From UMGS1908 sp045655005 (GTDB lineage Bacteria > Bacillota > Clostridia > Christensenellales > UBA1242), in the NCBI GenBank assembly GCA_045655005.1, contig JAZOOJ010000009.1, positions 1 through 64,000 on the forward strand: a stretch of 64,000 nucleotides of DNA. The letters are read 5' to 3'. The notes beneath the pieces are model-generated. The model was not told the origin of the DNA. It searched no databases and saw only the letters and a program-made list of their open reading frames with translations. This document shows, in pieces, positions 15,969 to 24,423 of the stretch (position 1 is the first letter of the stretch; each line of letters opens with the position of its first letter). The translations under genes were made by a program, and so were the position numbers.

Positions 15969-17660
15969 TTAGTATGTTAGGTAAAGTGATACGACTCCGC
16001 TTCCTACAAGTTTTATAAAACTAACGTTTTTAATAGAAAACTCTGTGGAAGTGTCGGTCTTTTTTTGAATTAATGTGCCAGCTTCGTCGTAAAGTTCTAT
16101 TGTAATGTTTTTATCGGTTTTAAGTTTTAAATCGGTGAAGTCTATGCCGGACTTTGTTAATTGGTCTTTTGCAGAGCTGATATTTAAGTATAGGTCTTTG
16201 TAAATAATTGTTTGATTGCCTTGGTATTCTTTTTGAAAACCAAAATTAAAATAATAATTTAATTTGTTTTCATTTGAGAAATCTTTGGGAGAAAAATATT
16301 TATCATAGTTACTGAAATTGTTCGCTCCGCAATAAAGGTTGTATTTGTCGCCGAATGATTGTTCGTAGGCGTAAAATTCTTTAAATAGGTTATCGTTATT
16401 ATAATAGGCTTTAATTGAAGACTTCCATTCATCAAGTGTGCTTGCTTTAAAGTTTGAGTCTTGTAGCCACCCACAAAAGTCGCCATATTTGTGGTGAAGG
16501 TAAGCGTAGAACCTTGCACCTGCTTCATATGGAGAATTTGGAGCAATTTCGTCTTGTTTTAAGTTCAGTATTGTGTTTTCAAAATCGTAATAGTACATAT
16601 CGGTTGAAAGAAAGTCATTATTGTTAATGATTCCGTAGTGCGAATATGTGTATGCATTAAGTTCAGGGTAACTTTCTCTTATTTTCTTTGAAGTTAAATA
16701 TTCCATATAGGTTGCAAAGCCTTCGGTTAAGGTTCTGCACGGTAAACTGCTTGCAAATTGTGAGTGGTTAAGTGCGTGAGCCAGTTCGTGCTGAAAGGCG
16801 TTTGATGCCACAGTAAAAAGTTCAGATGCATTGATGTATATTGTTAATCCACCACATGAAGGGTGTCGCTCGCGAAAGACTTCAATGTTTAATTTGTTAG
16901 CAAAAGTTAATCCCGAAACTTCTTGCTGAATTGAATACATTTTTTCAATGATGGTTTTATAGTCGTTTGGTAAATATGAGCCTGCGTTAATCTTTATTGA
17001 GAAATGAGTGGTTTCTTCGGTTGCGTTTTGCGTATAATATGTGCCAAGTTTAAAACTATTTGCAGTAATTTTTTCGGCTGGGCTTTGTTTTACATAATAA
17101 GTGAAGTCATATACATAGTCATTGTAACAAATATAAAGAGTCTTTGTTCCTGTTGTGGAGCTATCAAAACCTTGTATCATATCAAGAGTAATAGGTATTA
17201 TTGACTTTCTCATATATCCATCAACAACTTCATGATACTCAATGGTAACATTAGATAAGTTTAGGCCCTCATTAAGGTAGTAGGTTGTAAAAAGGTTGTT
17301 TACTTCTGAAATGCAATTTAGAGATGTATCGGTTGCGTTTTTAATTACGTAATAGGCGAACTCTTTTTCTTGTCCAGAATAACTTATTTTAGCAATTCTT
17401 TTACCAGTTGAAGAAGTATTAAAGTTTTTCATCATTGAAGATTTTAACTTTACATTTTGCTGGTCTTTTGAAATATTAACAGTTTCATCTCCAATAAGAT
17501 TATTGTTTTGAAGATATACTCTATTTTCAAAATCGGTTGAGTTGTAAGTTAAAGTTACATTATTATTGTTGTTTTCTGATGCATTAAAAACATAAGCAAG
17601 AAATGCAATAATGCCGACTATCAAAATTATAGAAAAGAATAAATAGGTTTTCTTTTTCAT
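15969..17660 (-). CDS. Membrane-anchored HExxH (gluzincin-like) metalloprotease with N-terminal Ig-like repeats
   Basis: A 563-aa protein with one N-terminal membrane segment (residues 5-25), so the rest is extracytoplasmic. Two consecutive beta-sandwich-like repeats follow (about 33-105 and 120-195), each ending in a GTKTLYICYNDYVYDFTYYV-type strand, similar to bacterial Ig-like group 3 domains. The catalytic part has FQHELAHALNH (HExxH; two zinc His and the Glu base). About 25 residues later comes EGFATYME, whose Glu would be the third ligand, as in gluzincins. The C-terminal 100 residues look like a further beta domain. The target is unknown. A promoter (17692-17720) and GGAGATAT site precede the start. 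Confidence 0.75.
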   Translation of the reverse strand: MKKKTYLFFSIILIVGIIAFLAYVFNASENNNNNVTLTYNSTDFENRVYLQNNNLIGDETVNISKDQQNVKLKSSMMKNFNTSSTGKRIAKISYSGQEKEFAYYVIKNATDTSLNCISEVNNLFTTYYLNEGLNLSNVTIEYHEVVDGYMRKSIIPITLDMIQGFDSSTTGTKTLYICYNDYVYDFTYYVKQSPAEKITANSFKLGTYYTQNATEETTHFSIKINAGSYLPNDYKTIIEKMYSIQQEVSGLTFANKLNIEVFRERHPSCGGLTIYINASELFTVASNAFQHELAHALNHSQFASSLPCRTLTEGFATYMEYLTSKKIRESYPELNAYTYSHYGIINNNDFLSTDMYYYDFENTILNLKQDEIAPNSPYEAGARFYAYLHHKYGDFCGWLQDSNFKASTLDEWKSSIKAYYNNDNLFKEFYAYEQSFGDKYNLYCGANNFSNYDKYFSPKDFSNENKLNYYFNFGFQKEYQGNQTIIYKDLYLNISSAKDQLTKSGIDFTDLKLKTDKNITIELYDEAGTLIQKKTDTSTEFSIKNVSFIKLVGSGVVSLYLTY

Positions 17661-17691
17661 TTATATCTCCAAATTGAAAATTGTTTATTTT

Positions 17692-17720
17692 ATTTTAACA
17701 ATATTTATAAAAGTCGTCAA
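17692..17720 (-). promoter_or_regulatory. Promoter of the metalloprotease gene
   Basis: On the minus strand TTGACG, 17 bp, TAAAAT, about 30 nt before the ATG. Confidence 0.7.
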
Positions 17721-17760
17721 TTGTTTGGCGGGAATAAAACAAGTAAGTTAAAAATTGAAA

Positions 17761-17794
17761 AAATAAAAATCTCAGATTTTATATCTGAGATTTT
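17761..17794 (-). terminator. Terminator of the lipoprotein gene
   Basis: A 12-bp stem (AAAATCTCAGAT / ATCTGAGATTTT) with a 5-nt loop; the T-run is on the minus strand. Confidence 0.85.
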
Positions 17795-17798
17795 GGTG

Positions 17799-18620
17799 TT
17801 AATTCATTGGTTGTGAACCGCCACCATTAGATTTGGTTGAAAGGGTGTAGGTGTTTAAATCGGTTGGAAGAGTTGTTGTGTATTCAATATTTTCGTAAGA
17901 AAGAGTGCATTCATAATAGCCGGCACCTTCATGCCCTGTATGGTCGTAAGAGAACAACTTGGCAGATGTAATTAATTCATTTTTAATTTCAACAGCAAGA
18001 TGATATGTGTACGCTTCTCCATTTTCGTTTAACACATTAAGATAAATAGTTGTTACATCGTTTTCACATTCTCCACCTAGGAAAACAAATTCAAAAGTTC
18101 CTCCCCAGCGAAGGAATTTTAAGAATTCGGTTGTGTCATATTTAAGTGGGTCAAGATGGTTTATTGACGGGTAATCTTCATAATATTTTTTATCACTATC
18201 TGTGTAATATTTTTTGTCTTTTAGCCAGCTTGTTTCATTGTTGAGTTTAATGTTATATATGTTATTCTTAAATATAACCACACATTCGTCTTCTAATTTA
18301 AACAATCCGGTTTTTTCAGTACACATATATTCTTTAAGTGTTGATTTCCTTTCGGTAGCAAGCGAAGAATTGCGGAATGCTTCAAAATATGTCCATTCGG
18401 CTTGTTCTTTGCTTAATAGAGTTTTTGTAGAAGTTTGTGTGTTTTCAGTTGGTGCGTTTTCGGTGTTCTCTGGATTTGTTGTAGGTGAAGCTTCGGCTGT
18501 TGGTGTATCAGTTGTTGGTGTTGTTGCATCGTCCTTATTGCAAGCGGTTAATGTCAACATTGGAAGTGCAATCATTAAACAAACAAGAACACAAGAAAAG
18601 ATTTTCTTTAATTTTTTCAT
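17799..18620 (-). CDS. Secreted lipoprotein of unknown function
   Basis: A 273-aa protein with a classical lipoprotein signal: Lys-rich start, hydrophobic core and lipobox LTAC (Cys27). A 45-residue Thr/Pro/Glu/Asn linker follows (DATTPTTDTPTAEASPTT and onward), then a mixed alpha/beta domain of about 190 residues rich in aromatic and charged residues that I do not recognise. It would sit on the outer face of the membrane. Its promoter is a perfect consensus, and an operator-like dyad lies in the promoter spacer. The divergent XRE gene is therefore its likely regulator. Confidence 0.85.
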   Translation of the reverse strand: MKKLKKIFSCVLVCLMIALPMLTLTACNKDDATTPTTDTPTAEASPTTNPENTENAPTENTQTSTKTLLSKEQAEWTYFEAFRNSSLATERKSTLKEYMCTEKTGLFKLEDECVVIFKNNIYNIKLNNETSWLKDKKYYTDSDKKYYEDYPSINHLDPLKYDTTEFLKFLRWGGTFEFVFLGGECENDVTTIYLNVLNENGEAYTYHLAVEIKNELITSAKLFSYDHTGHEGAGYYECTLSYENIEYTTTLPTDLNTYTLSTKSNGGGSQPMN

Positions 18621-18649
18621 GGTTTTCTCCTTAATTAATATTTTGTTAT

Positions 18650-18678
18650 ATTATACAGTGAGAAATCTTACTTGTCAA
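18650..18678 (-). promoter_or_regulatory. Consensus promoter of the lipoprotein gene
   Basis: On the minus strand TTGACA, 17 bp, TATAAT. The spacer holds the operator-like dyad at 18658-18671. Confidence 0.85.
18658..18671. promoter_or_regulatory. Operator-like dyad 1
   Basis: GTGAGA-AA-TCTTAC, between the -35 and -10 boxes of the lipoprotein promoter. It has the same architecture as dyad 2. Confidence 0.55.
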
Positions 18679-18686
18679 GAAAAATG

Positions 18687-18700
18687 GTGAGATCTCTCAT
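18687..18700. promoter_or_regulatory. Operator-like dyad 2
   Basis: GTGAGA-TC-TCTCAT (inner arms TGAGA / TCTCA), 12 nt before the XRE start codon. Its centre is 29 bp from the centre of dyad 1, nearly three helical turns. Confidence 0.55.
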
Positions 18701-18711
18701 ATCATATCTGT

Positions 18712-18915
18712 ATGGTTATAGGGAAAAGGATTAAAGCGCTTAGGCTTGAAAGGAGCAACAGCCTGGCAACGGTTGCAAATGCTGTTGGCGTTAACAAGCG
18801 TGCAATTATTTTTTTGGAGCAAGAAATAAATGAGCCAAAAGCTAGTTATATAGTTAATTTGGCAAAATGTTTTAATGTTTCCACTGATTATTTGTTAGGT
18901 TTAGATGAAGAATAA
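18712..18915 (+). CDS. Small XRE-family transcriptional regulator
   Basis: A 67-aa protein that is only a Cro/CI-type helix-turn-helix. The pattern MVIGKRIKALRLERSNSLAT, then VANAVGVNKRAIIFLEQ (the HTH), then YIVNLAKCFNVSTDYLLGL is typical of this family. It has no ligand or dimerisation domain beyond the fold. The ATG has no Shine-Dalgarno sequence and sits just after dyad 2. It is divergent from the 17799-18620 lipoprotein gene and ends at its own terminator. I infer that it represses itself and the lipoprotein gene. Confidence 0.85.
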   Translation: MVIGKRIKALRLERSNSLATVANAVGVNKRAIIFLEQEINEPKASYIVNLAKCFNVSTDYLLGLDEE

Positions 18916-18922
18916 ATAATTT

Positions 18923-18956
18923 ACAGCATCTCGGATTACGAGGTGCTGTTTTGTTG
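18923..18956 (+). terminator. Intrinsic terminator after the XRE gene
   Basis: Stem ACAGCATCTCG / CGAGGTGCTGT with a 5-nt loop and T-rich tail. Confidence 0.88.
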
Positions 18957-18987
18957 TTTTGACAAAATAAAAATTTTAATTTTTCTA

Positions 18988-19018
18988 TTGACTTTTACCT
19001 TAGGGTAGAGTTTATAAT
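18988..19018 (+). promoter_or_regulatory. MerR-type promoter with 19-bp spacer and internal dyad
   Basis: TTGACT and TATAAT are 19 bp apart, two more than optimum, which is the hallmark of promoters that MerR proteins activate by DNA distortion. The spacer holds an imperfect dyad (ACTTTTACC ... GGTAGAGT). The MerR gene itself follows at 19038, so autoregulation is likely. Confidence 0.75.
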
Positions 19019-19037
19019 TATATCAAGAGGTGCAATT

Positions 19038-20030
19038 ATGGAAAAGTTATATAAAATTGGTGAAGTGGCAAGGTTTGCTGACACTACAATTAAAACTATT
19101 AGGTATTATGAAAAAATTAATTTACTTAAGCCGAAAATGGTTGATGAATTTACTGGGTACAGGTACTTTGACGCAAGTGCAGTGCAGTTAGCGCAAAAAG
19201 TTCAGAAATTGAAACAGTTTGGATTATCTTTAAATGAAATAAAAGAGTTCGTAAAGATTGATAGAGATAAACAATTTGATTTCATTAATAGCAAATTTAG
19301 AGAATTAGAATTAGCAAAAAGTAATTTGCTTGACCTTGCATCGCATACAGCAAGAAAGATTGATTTCTTTTTCCAAAATGACAAAAGGGTGATTGGTAAG
19401 TGGAAGTGTGTTGCAGTTGCGAATGATAAAGAATCTTATTTTAGCAATAATTTGCTTGATGTTCAGTCAAAGCTTCCATATTTGTACTTTTTGAAAAATG
19501 GGGCTGGATATGAATTGATTAATGGTTGGAGTAAAGGAGAAGTTTATTATCATCACACATTAAAATATGAAATAGATAAAGGTTTGTTGTTTGTTAATGC
19601 AAATGAACTTGAAGTGTATGTGTATGAAAAATTAGACAGCATTGAGCGGGTCGAACCCGAGCAAGATTTCTTTGATGATTTAAATGTTGCCTATGAACAT
19701 GACCCAAAAGTTTTGGGGCTATGGAAAATATATGACCATGTGCCATACGAAAAAAGGGCGGATTATGTGCCAAGTGGTGGCAGTGGCGAAAGATATTTTA
19801 TGAGAAGTTTGGCGTTTTTCGACGATAATGTTTGCAGAGTTGATGAAGATTCGTACAGGCGTTTAAGGTGGACAAAAAACCTTTTAATAGATAAAAAGAA
19901 TAAAATCGTAATGCCGTATACAATTAAAGAATTTAATAATAAAAAATATCTGATTTTAGAATGGAAAAGTGATGGGTATAGATATTTTGGCGAGCAGGCG
20001 TGGTGTTATGTATTTGAAAAGGTTGAGTAG
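19038..20030 (+). CDS. MerR-family regulator with two lipocalin-like C-terminal domains
   Basis: The 330-aa protein opens with a MerR winged helix (KIGEVARFADTTIKTIRYYE, residues 5-24; GYRYFDASAVQ; GLSLNEIKEFV), then a dimerisation helix to about 115. Two similar segments follow, each starting with a [VI][IL]G-x-W motif: VIGKWKCVAV (about 118) and VLGLWKIYDHV (about 226). Each continues with FLKNGAGYELINGWSKG-type strands; the second ends YLILEWKSDGYRYFG. This resembles the lipocalin-like barrels in some clostridial MerR proteins and probably binds a hydrophobic ligand or drug. AGAGGTG precedes the ATG. No effector or target gene is evident beyond its own promoter. Confidence 0.85.
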   Translation: MEKLYKIGEVARFADTTIKTIRYYEKINLLKPKMVDEFTGYRYFDASAVQLAQKVQKLKQFGLSLNEIKEFVKIDRDKQFDFINSKFRELELAKSNLLDLASHTARKIDFFFQNDKRVIGKWKCVAVANDKESYFSNNLLDVQSKLPYLYFLKNGAGYELINGWSKGEVYYHHTLKYEIDKGLLFVNANELEVYVYEKLDSIERVEPEQDFFDDLNVAYEHDPKVLGLWKIYDHVPYEKRADYVPSGGSGERYFMRSLAFFDDNVCRVDEDSYRRLRWTKNLLIDKKNKIVMPYTIKEFNNKKYLILEWKSDGYRYFGEQAWCYVFEKVE

Positions 20031-20051
20031 TTTTATTTGAAAATTTGCAAT

Positions 20052-20084
20052 AAAAAACCGAGGTGTTTAACATCTCGGTTTTGA
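20052..20084. terminator. Bidirectional terminator between merR and mscS
   Basis: Stem AAAACCGAGGTG / CATCTCGGTTTT with A- and T-runs on both sides serves the convergent genes. Confidence 0.88.
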
Positions 20085-20088
20085 TTTA

Positions 20089-21060
20089 CTATGCAGTTTT
20101 TGTTGTGTCGCCACTGCTTTCTTTATGCCTTTTGTGGAAAATGTCTTTTAGACCTGCATCTTCAAGACTTATGTGTTTTTTGGTGTTTCTAACTTTTTCA
20201 ACTCTTTCTTGAAGTGGGGCTGAAATTACTGGCATAACAACATTGTCTTCACGATTTCTAACTTCAATTTGATTATATGGAATAGAAATACCATTACGTT
20301 TGAATTCGTTATAAACATTTTCAATAATGTAATAATAGCTATCCCAGTAGTCTGACGAATCAACCCAGCAGTTAGCGAAGAAATCTATGCTACTTGCACC
20401 AAGTGTTTTAAGTCTGCAAAATGGTTTGTGCTCATCATTGTCGTAAACATTTCCATTACTTTTCATTACGTCAATAACTATTTTCTTTACAAGTTCAACA
20501 TCAGTTTCGTATGCGACAGAGAATGTGAAGTCAACACGTCTTGTTGGGTTTGCTCCGGCGTTAATAACTGCGTTGTTTGTAATTGCACTGTTAGGAATGG
20601 TAATTCTTTTATTGTCGGTGGTTTGAATTGTTGTAAATAAGAAGTGAATATCAACAACGCTTCCGTCAAATCCGTTAACGCTAATAAAGTCACCTTTCTT
20701 AAACATATGATTTGCAACGATAACAATTCCATTTGCAAGGTTTGCGATGATGTTTTGCAAAGCAACACCAATAGCAAGAACGCAGGCACTAAGTGCGGTA
20801 ACTACTCCAGTAACATTGATTCCAATGATGCTTAGTAGTGCAAGAACTAGGATTAAGTATAATCCAAATTTTAAAATTGCCACAAGAAAGTTTTGTGTAA
20901 TTTTTTCGGCTTTGGTCTTGTTTAAAAGTCGTTTAATTATGTTGATTAGTATTTTTATTGCAATTATACCAATTACTAATACTGCAACGAATTTAACAAT
21001 TGACCAAATGTTGTTTGTGAAAAAGTCTTTGATTGAAGTCCAAATATTGTTCCAATCCAT
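20089..21060 (-). CDS. mscS: MscS-family small-conductance mechanosensitive channel
   Basis: A 323-aa protein. Three N-terminal membrane segments end in the pore helix region (VTALSACVLAIGVALQNIIANLANGIVIV, about residues 88-116), rich in Ala and Gly as in MscS TM3. The beta domain follows: FKKGDFISVNGFDGSVVDIHFLFTTIQT and ITIPNSAITNNAVIN are diagnostic. A mixed alpha/beta vestibule domain and a charged tail end the protein. It would release ions on hypo-osmotic shock, complementing the probable MscL at the window start. GGAGG precedes the ATG on the minus strand. Confidence 0.95.
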   Translation of the reverse strand: MDWNNIWTSIKDFFTNNIWSIVKFVAVLVIGIIAIKILINIIKRLLNKTKAEKITQNFLVAILKFGLYLILVLALLSIIGINVTGVVTALSACVLAIGVALQNIIANLANGIVIVANHMFKKGDFISVNGFDGSVVDIHFLFTTIQTTDNKRITIPNSAITNNAVINAGANPTRRVDFTFSVAYETDVELVKKIVIDVMKSNGNVYDNDEHKPFCRLKTLGASSIDFFANCWVDSSDYWDSYYYIIENVYNEFKRNGISIPYNQIEVRNREDNVVMPVISAPLQERVEKVRNTKKHISLEDAGLKDIFHKRHKESSGDTTKTA

Positions 21061-21095
21061 TTTGTTTTCCTCCTAAGTTTTAAATTGTATTTAAA

Positions 21096-21123
21096 ATTAT
21101 AGCACAAGAGTGTGGTAAATCAA
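21096..21123 (-). promoter_or_regulatory. Promoter of mscS
   Basis: On the minus strand TTGATT, 16 bp, TATAAT. Confidence 0.7.
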
Positions 21124-21283
21124 GTTAAATTTTACAAATTTTTTGAATAATGATAAAACTAGAAATTTTTTGTATTTTCAAATCTCTGCTGAGATGGTTT
21201 GACATTAATTCGCTATTTTTGTTATCATATAATGTAGCAGAAGATATTTTGACTTGTTAAATTAAATAAATAGGGGTAATGAT

Positions 21284-21979
21284 ATGATTATAGCAATTGA
21301 TGGAACAGCAAGTTCTGGGAAAAGTACGCTTGCAAAAAGGCTTGCAAGAAAGTTAAAATTTGTATATTGTAATACAGGGGCAATTTACAGGGCGATTACA
21401 ATTAAGGCCGTAAGAACGTTTGGTGATGATGGCTATGAGAAATATGGCGAAGACGAAATTGCAGATTATCTTAGGGATATAGATATAAAAGAAGGCTTTG
21501 ATGATAAGGGAGAATTTTTTATTATTATGGACGGAGAAGATGTTTCGTTTGAAGTAAATACTCCCAAAATAAGTCAATTAGTTCCGCATTATTCAAAACT
21601 CCCAAAATTAAGAGAAATTGCAAAAATAATTCAAAGAAAAATTGCAATAACTAACAATAGTGTTGTTGAAGGAAGAGATATTGGCACTGTTGTATTTCCT
21701 AATGCAGAAGTCAAATTTTTTGTTTCAGCAGATGCAGAAGTTCGTGCTAAAAGAAGAATGGGCGATTATGAAAAAAAAGGTAAAGCAATGTCTTTTGAAG
21801 ATGTTTTAAAAGATTTGCTCGAAAGAGATAAAATGGATGCAGGACGAGATATTTCGCCACTAAAACCAGCCGATGATGCAATAATGATTGATAATTCTGG
21901 AAATGACCCTGATGCAATGGTTGACATTTTGGCTGGATATGTTAAAGCTTTTAATGATAAATCGATTAATTTCGTTTAG
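21284..21979 (+). CDS. cmk: (d)CMP kinase
   Basis: The 231-aa protein has the P-loop GTASSGKST (residues 7-15) and KLKFVYCNTGAIYRAITIKA, the CMP-binding segment. VVEGRDIGTVVFPNAEVKFFV is the Cmk signature, and AKRRMGDYE with the LLERDKMDAGRDISPL region forms the lid. Cmk phosphorylates CMP and dCMP to diphosphates for RNA and DNA synthesis. AGGGG precedes the ATG. The cvpA-like gene follows 46 nt downstream, probably in the same transcript. Confidence 0.96.
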   Translation: MIIAIDGTASSGKSTLAKRLARKLKFVYCNTGAIYRAITIKAVRTFGDDGYEKYGEDEIADYLRDIDIKEGFDDKGEFFIIMDGEDVSFEVNTPKISQLVPHYSKLPKLREIAKIIQRKIAITNNSVVEGRDIGTVVFPNAEVKFFVSADAEVRAKRRMGDYEKKGKAMSFEDVLKDLLERDKMDAGRDISPLKPADDAIMIDNSGNDPDAMVDILAGYVKAFNDKSINFV

Positions 21980-22025
21980 TAATTATCTAATTGGTGAAAA
22001 TTATTGATACTTAGGGAGAAAGTAT

Positions 22026-24338
22026 ATGGAAACTGGAATAATAAGCGTAATATTAATGGCTTTCATATTGGTTGGAATGATATGGGGGTTAATCAGAGGT
22101 TGGAAAAACTCTTTGGTTAGGCTACTTGAAATCGTTTTATGTGCCTTTATTGCATACTTTATTGCAGGGAGTCTTGCCGATGCGTTTTTGACTTTGGACT
22201 TATCTGAATATGGATTTAATGTCGCAGGGGTAAAAGTAACAACAGTTGAGGAAACTTTGACATCGTTAATCAGTTCTATTGCTGTTGTTAAAGATGTTTT
22301 GGAATTAAGTCCAACATTAAAATCTGTAATTGCGATATTGCCGATTGTCATTATAAGTTTAGTGTTGTTTATTGTGCTTTTCTTTGTAATAAAATTTGTA
22401 GTTTTCATTATTCACGCAATTGTTGGGGCTGTAATAAGAAAGAAGTTAAAGCAACAATCTGAATACAATGATGATGATGTACAAAAGAAGAATGTAAACA
22501 GGCTAATTGGTGCAGGAATTGGAGTATTGCAAGGAATAATTTGCTTTGCAATTGTTATGTGTCCAATTGCAGGTGTAACCTACTTTTTAGCAGACGAAGT
22601 TAAATACATAAGAGAGTATTCAGCGGGCACAATTTCAGATGATGTAGTTAACGCTTCGGTTTATGCAGATGAAACAAATGCCGATGAAAGCGATGTCGCA
22701 AAAGCCCAAGAGGAATTGAATAAAATAAATAATAAATTCAGGGGTTTAGCATTGTTTGGCTACAAGCCGATTTCAAAAGGATTAGTTAGTGGATTGACTT
22801 CTTTTGAGTTGAATGGAGTTGAAACAAGTTTAACAAAAGAAGTTGATAATGTCGTAAAAATTTATGTTAGAGCGGAAAAGTTATCAAAAATTCCAATCGA
22901 TAGTTGGACAACTGAAGAAACAGAAATTGCAAAGGAAACAATTGATTTGTTTTTTCAGTCGCCTATAACAGGAGATATAACAACAGAGATTGTTACAGAA
23001 GTCGCAGACAGATGGACAAGTGGAGATGCGTCAAAGTACGCTGTTTTGGGAATAAATAAGCCGATTATTAACGGCGATGGAAGTGAAGTTTTTGATGTGT
23101 TTTTAAAACAACTTAAAGCCGATGAAAAAGAAGATTTAAAAAATGAATTAAAAGTTGCCGTCAACATTTTAGATGTGGCAATAAAAAAAGATATAATTAA
23201 TATCGCAAAAGAATCAACAACCGTTGACGATGTAATAGTGCCAATTTCACAAAATGGGGTTGTTGAAGAATTTATTGGAGCAATGGTTGGTGGTAGAGCG
23301 ATAAAAAACACTATACCAACGGCTATTCAATTTGGACTTCATCAGATGTATCCATTACTTGGTGCAAGAGAAGAAGCCTATGCTAATTTAAAAATCTCAA
23401 AAGCGTCAAACGAGATTAATTGGGATACCGAAAAAGTATATTTGGATAATGTATTTAGTGGCCTTGCAAGAACTTATATAAGTTTACAAAAAGAGGGCGA
23501 GGTTCTTGAAAAGTTAGACTATCAAAGTTTGTCGTTGGCATTGGAAAGCCTTAGGAAAAGTGAACTATTAAATAGCCCTTTGGACAATGGAAGCACATTG
23601 GGCAAAGAGATTACCCTAGTCCTATTAAATTCAACATACTTTGATGTTTTAGATGGAATGGACAGTCTGCTTAATAATATTGAAAACGATTATGAAAATG
23701 TGAATTTTGCGAATTTACTTGAAACATTAAAGTCGTCAGTTGAACTTGCTCAGTCGATGAAAGATTTACAAAGTGGGGAAATATCCGAACTTCCACAAGA
23801 CCAAATTGCAGGACTTTTAAATGGGCTTACAGATGATACCACAGGGAAGTTGGTTAAAGATTTAACCACTCCTGAGAATTTGACAGAGCTAGGGGTCGAC
23901 GGAGACAGTGCAAAAGCGGTTGGGTCGCTTATTGGTGCCGTGGTAGACTATAACAGAGAAGTTAATTCAAGCGAAGAAAATGAAGCAGTTGTAAAAATGC
24001 CAACAGATGATGATGAAGTAAATAAAGCAACTGACGCATTCAGAGAACTCGCCGATGTTGTGCAAGTTGGTGTAAAAAATGAAAATGTAACAGAACCAGA
24101 ATATAAATTCTTTGCAAGCAAAGAAGAAATGAGAGAGTTTATATTAAAATTGCAAGCATCACCATATGTTTATGCAGTGTCGCTTTCATCAAGTTCAACA
24201 CTTGGGTTTAAAGATGACTTAAATAATACCAAATTAACCGAAACTGAATATGGATATTTAGAGGAATTGATTAACGAAGACCCTATTACATACAAGCAAA
24301 AAGATATGGACAAGTTATTTGGTTTTTGGAATATGTAG
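22026..24338 (+). CDS. CvpA-like membrane protein with a long C-terminal extension
   Basis: This 770-aa protein is far longer than CvpA (about 165-180 aa). The N-terminal 190 residues contain four hydrophobic segments, with IWGLIRGWKNSLVRLLEIV and a second conserved part (NRLIGAGIGVLQGIICFAIVM), as in the CvpA family. The remaining 580 residues are mostly helical, acidic and without membrane segments. They include repeated phrases such as LKADEKEDLKNELKVAVNIL and LVKDLTTPENLTELGVDGDS. The function of CvpA proteins is unsettled (colicin V export, envelope homeostasis). The extension is not recognised. It lies 46 nt downstream of cmk. Confidence 0.7.
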   Translation: METGIISVILMAFILVGMIWGLIRGWKNSLVRLLEIVLCAFIAYFIAGSLADAFLTLDLSEYGFNVAGVKVTTVEETLTSLISSIAVVKDVLELSPTLKSVIAILPIVIISLVLFIVLFFVIKFVVFIIHAIVGAVIRKKLKQQSEYNDDDVQKKNVNRLIGAGIGVLQGIICFAIVMCPIAGVTYFLADEVKYIREYSAGTISDDVVNASVYADETNADESDVAKAQEELNKINNKFRGLALFGYKPISKGLVSGLTSFELNGVETSLTKEVDNVVKIYVRAEKLSKIPIDSWTTEETEIAKETIDLFFQSPITGDITTEIVTEVADRWTSGDASKYAVLGINKPIINGDGSEVFDVFLKQLKADEKEDLKNELKVAVNILDVAIKKDIINIAKESTTVDDVIVPISQNGVVEEFIGAMVGGRAIKNTIPTAIQFGLHQMYPLLGAREEAYANLKISKASNEINWDTEKVYLDNVFSGLARTYISLQKEGEVLEKLDYQSLSLALESLRKSELLNSPLDNGSTLGKEITLVLLNSTYFDVLDGMDSLLNNIENDYENVNFANLLETLKSSVELAQSMKDLQSGEISELPQDQIAGLLNGLTDDTTGKLVKDLTTPENLTELGVDGDSAKAVGSLIGAVVDYNREVNSSEENEAVVKMPTDDDEVNKATDAFRELADVVQVGVKNENVTEPEYKFFASKEEMREFILKLQASPYVYAVSLSSSSTLGFKDDLNNTKLTETEYGYLEELINEDPITYKQKDMDKLFGFWNM

Positions 24339-24362
24339 AATACAAAAATTTATGGTAAATTC

Positions 24363-24391
24363 TTGACTAGATATTCTAAAAGTGTTAATAT
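24363..24391 (+). promoter_or_regulatory. Promoter of nfeD-stomatin
   Basis: TTGACT, 17 bp, TAATAT with a TGT extended -10 element, 33 nt before the ATG at 24424. Confidence 0.7.
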
Positions 24392-24423
24392 TTTAAATAT
24401 AATTTACAAGGAGGGGAAAAAGA

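Noticed and set aside
19038..20030. Multidrug-efflux locus controlled by the MerR protein
   Set aside because: No transporter gene lies nearby; the neighbours are a terminator and mscS on the opposite strand.
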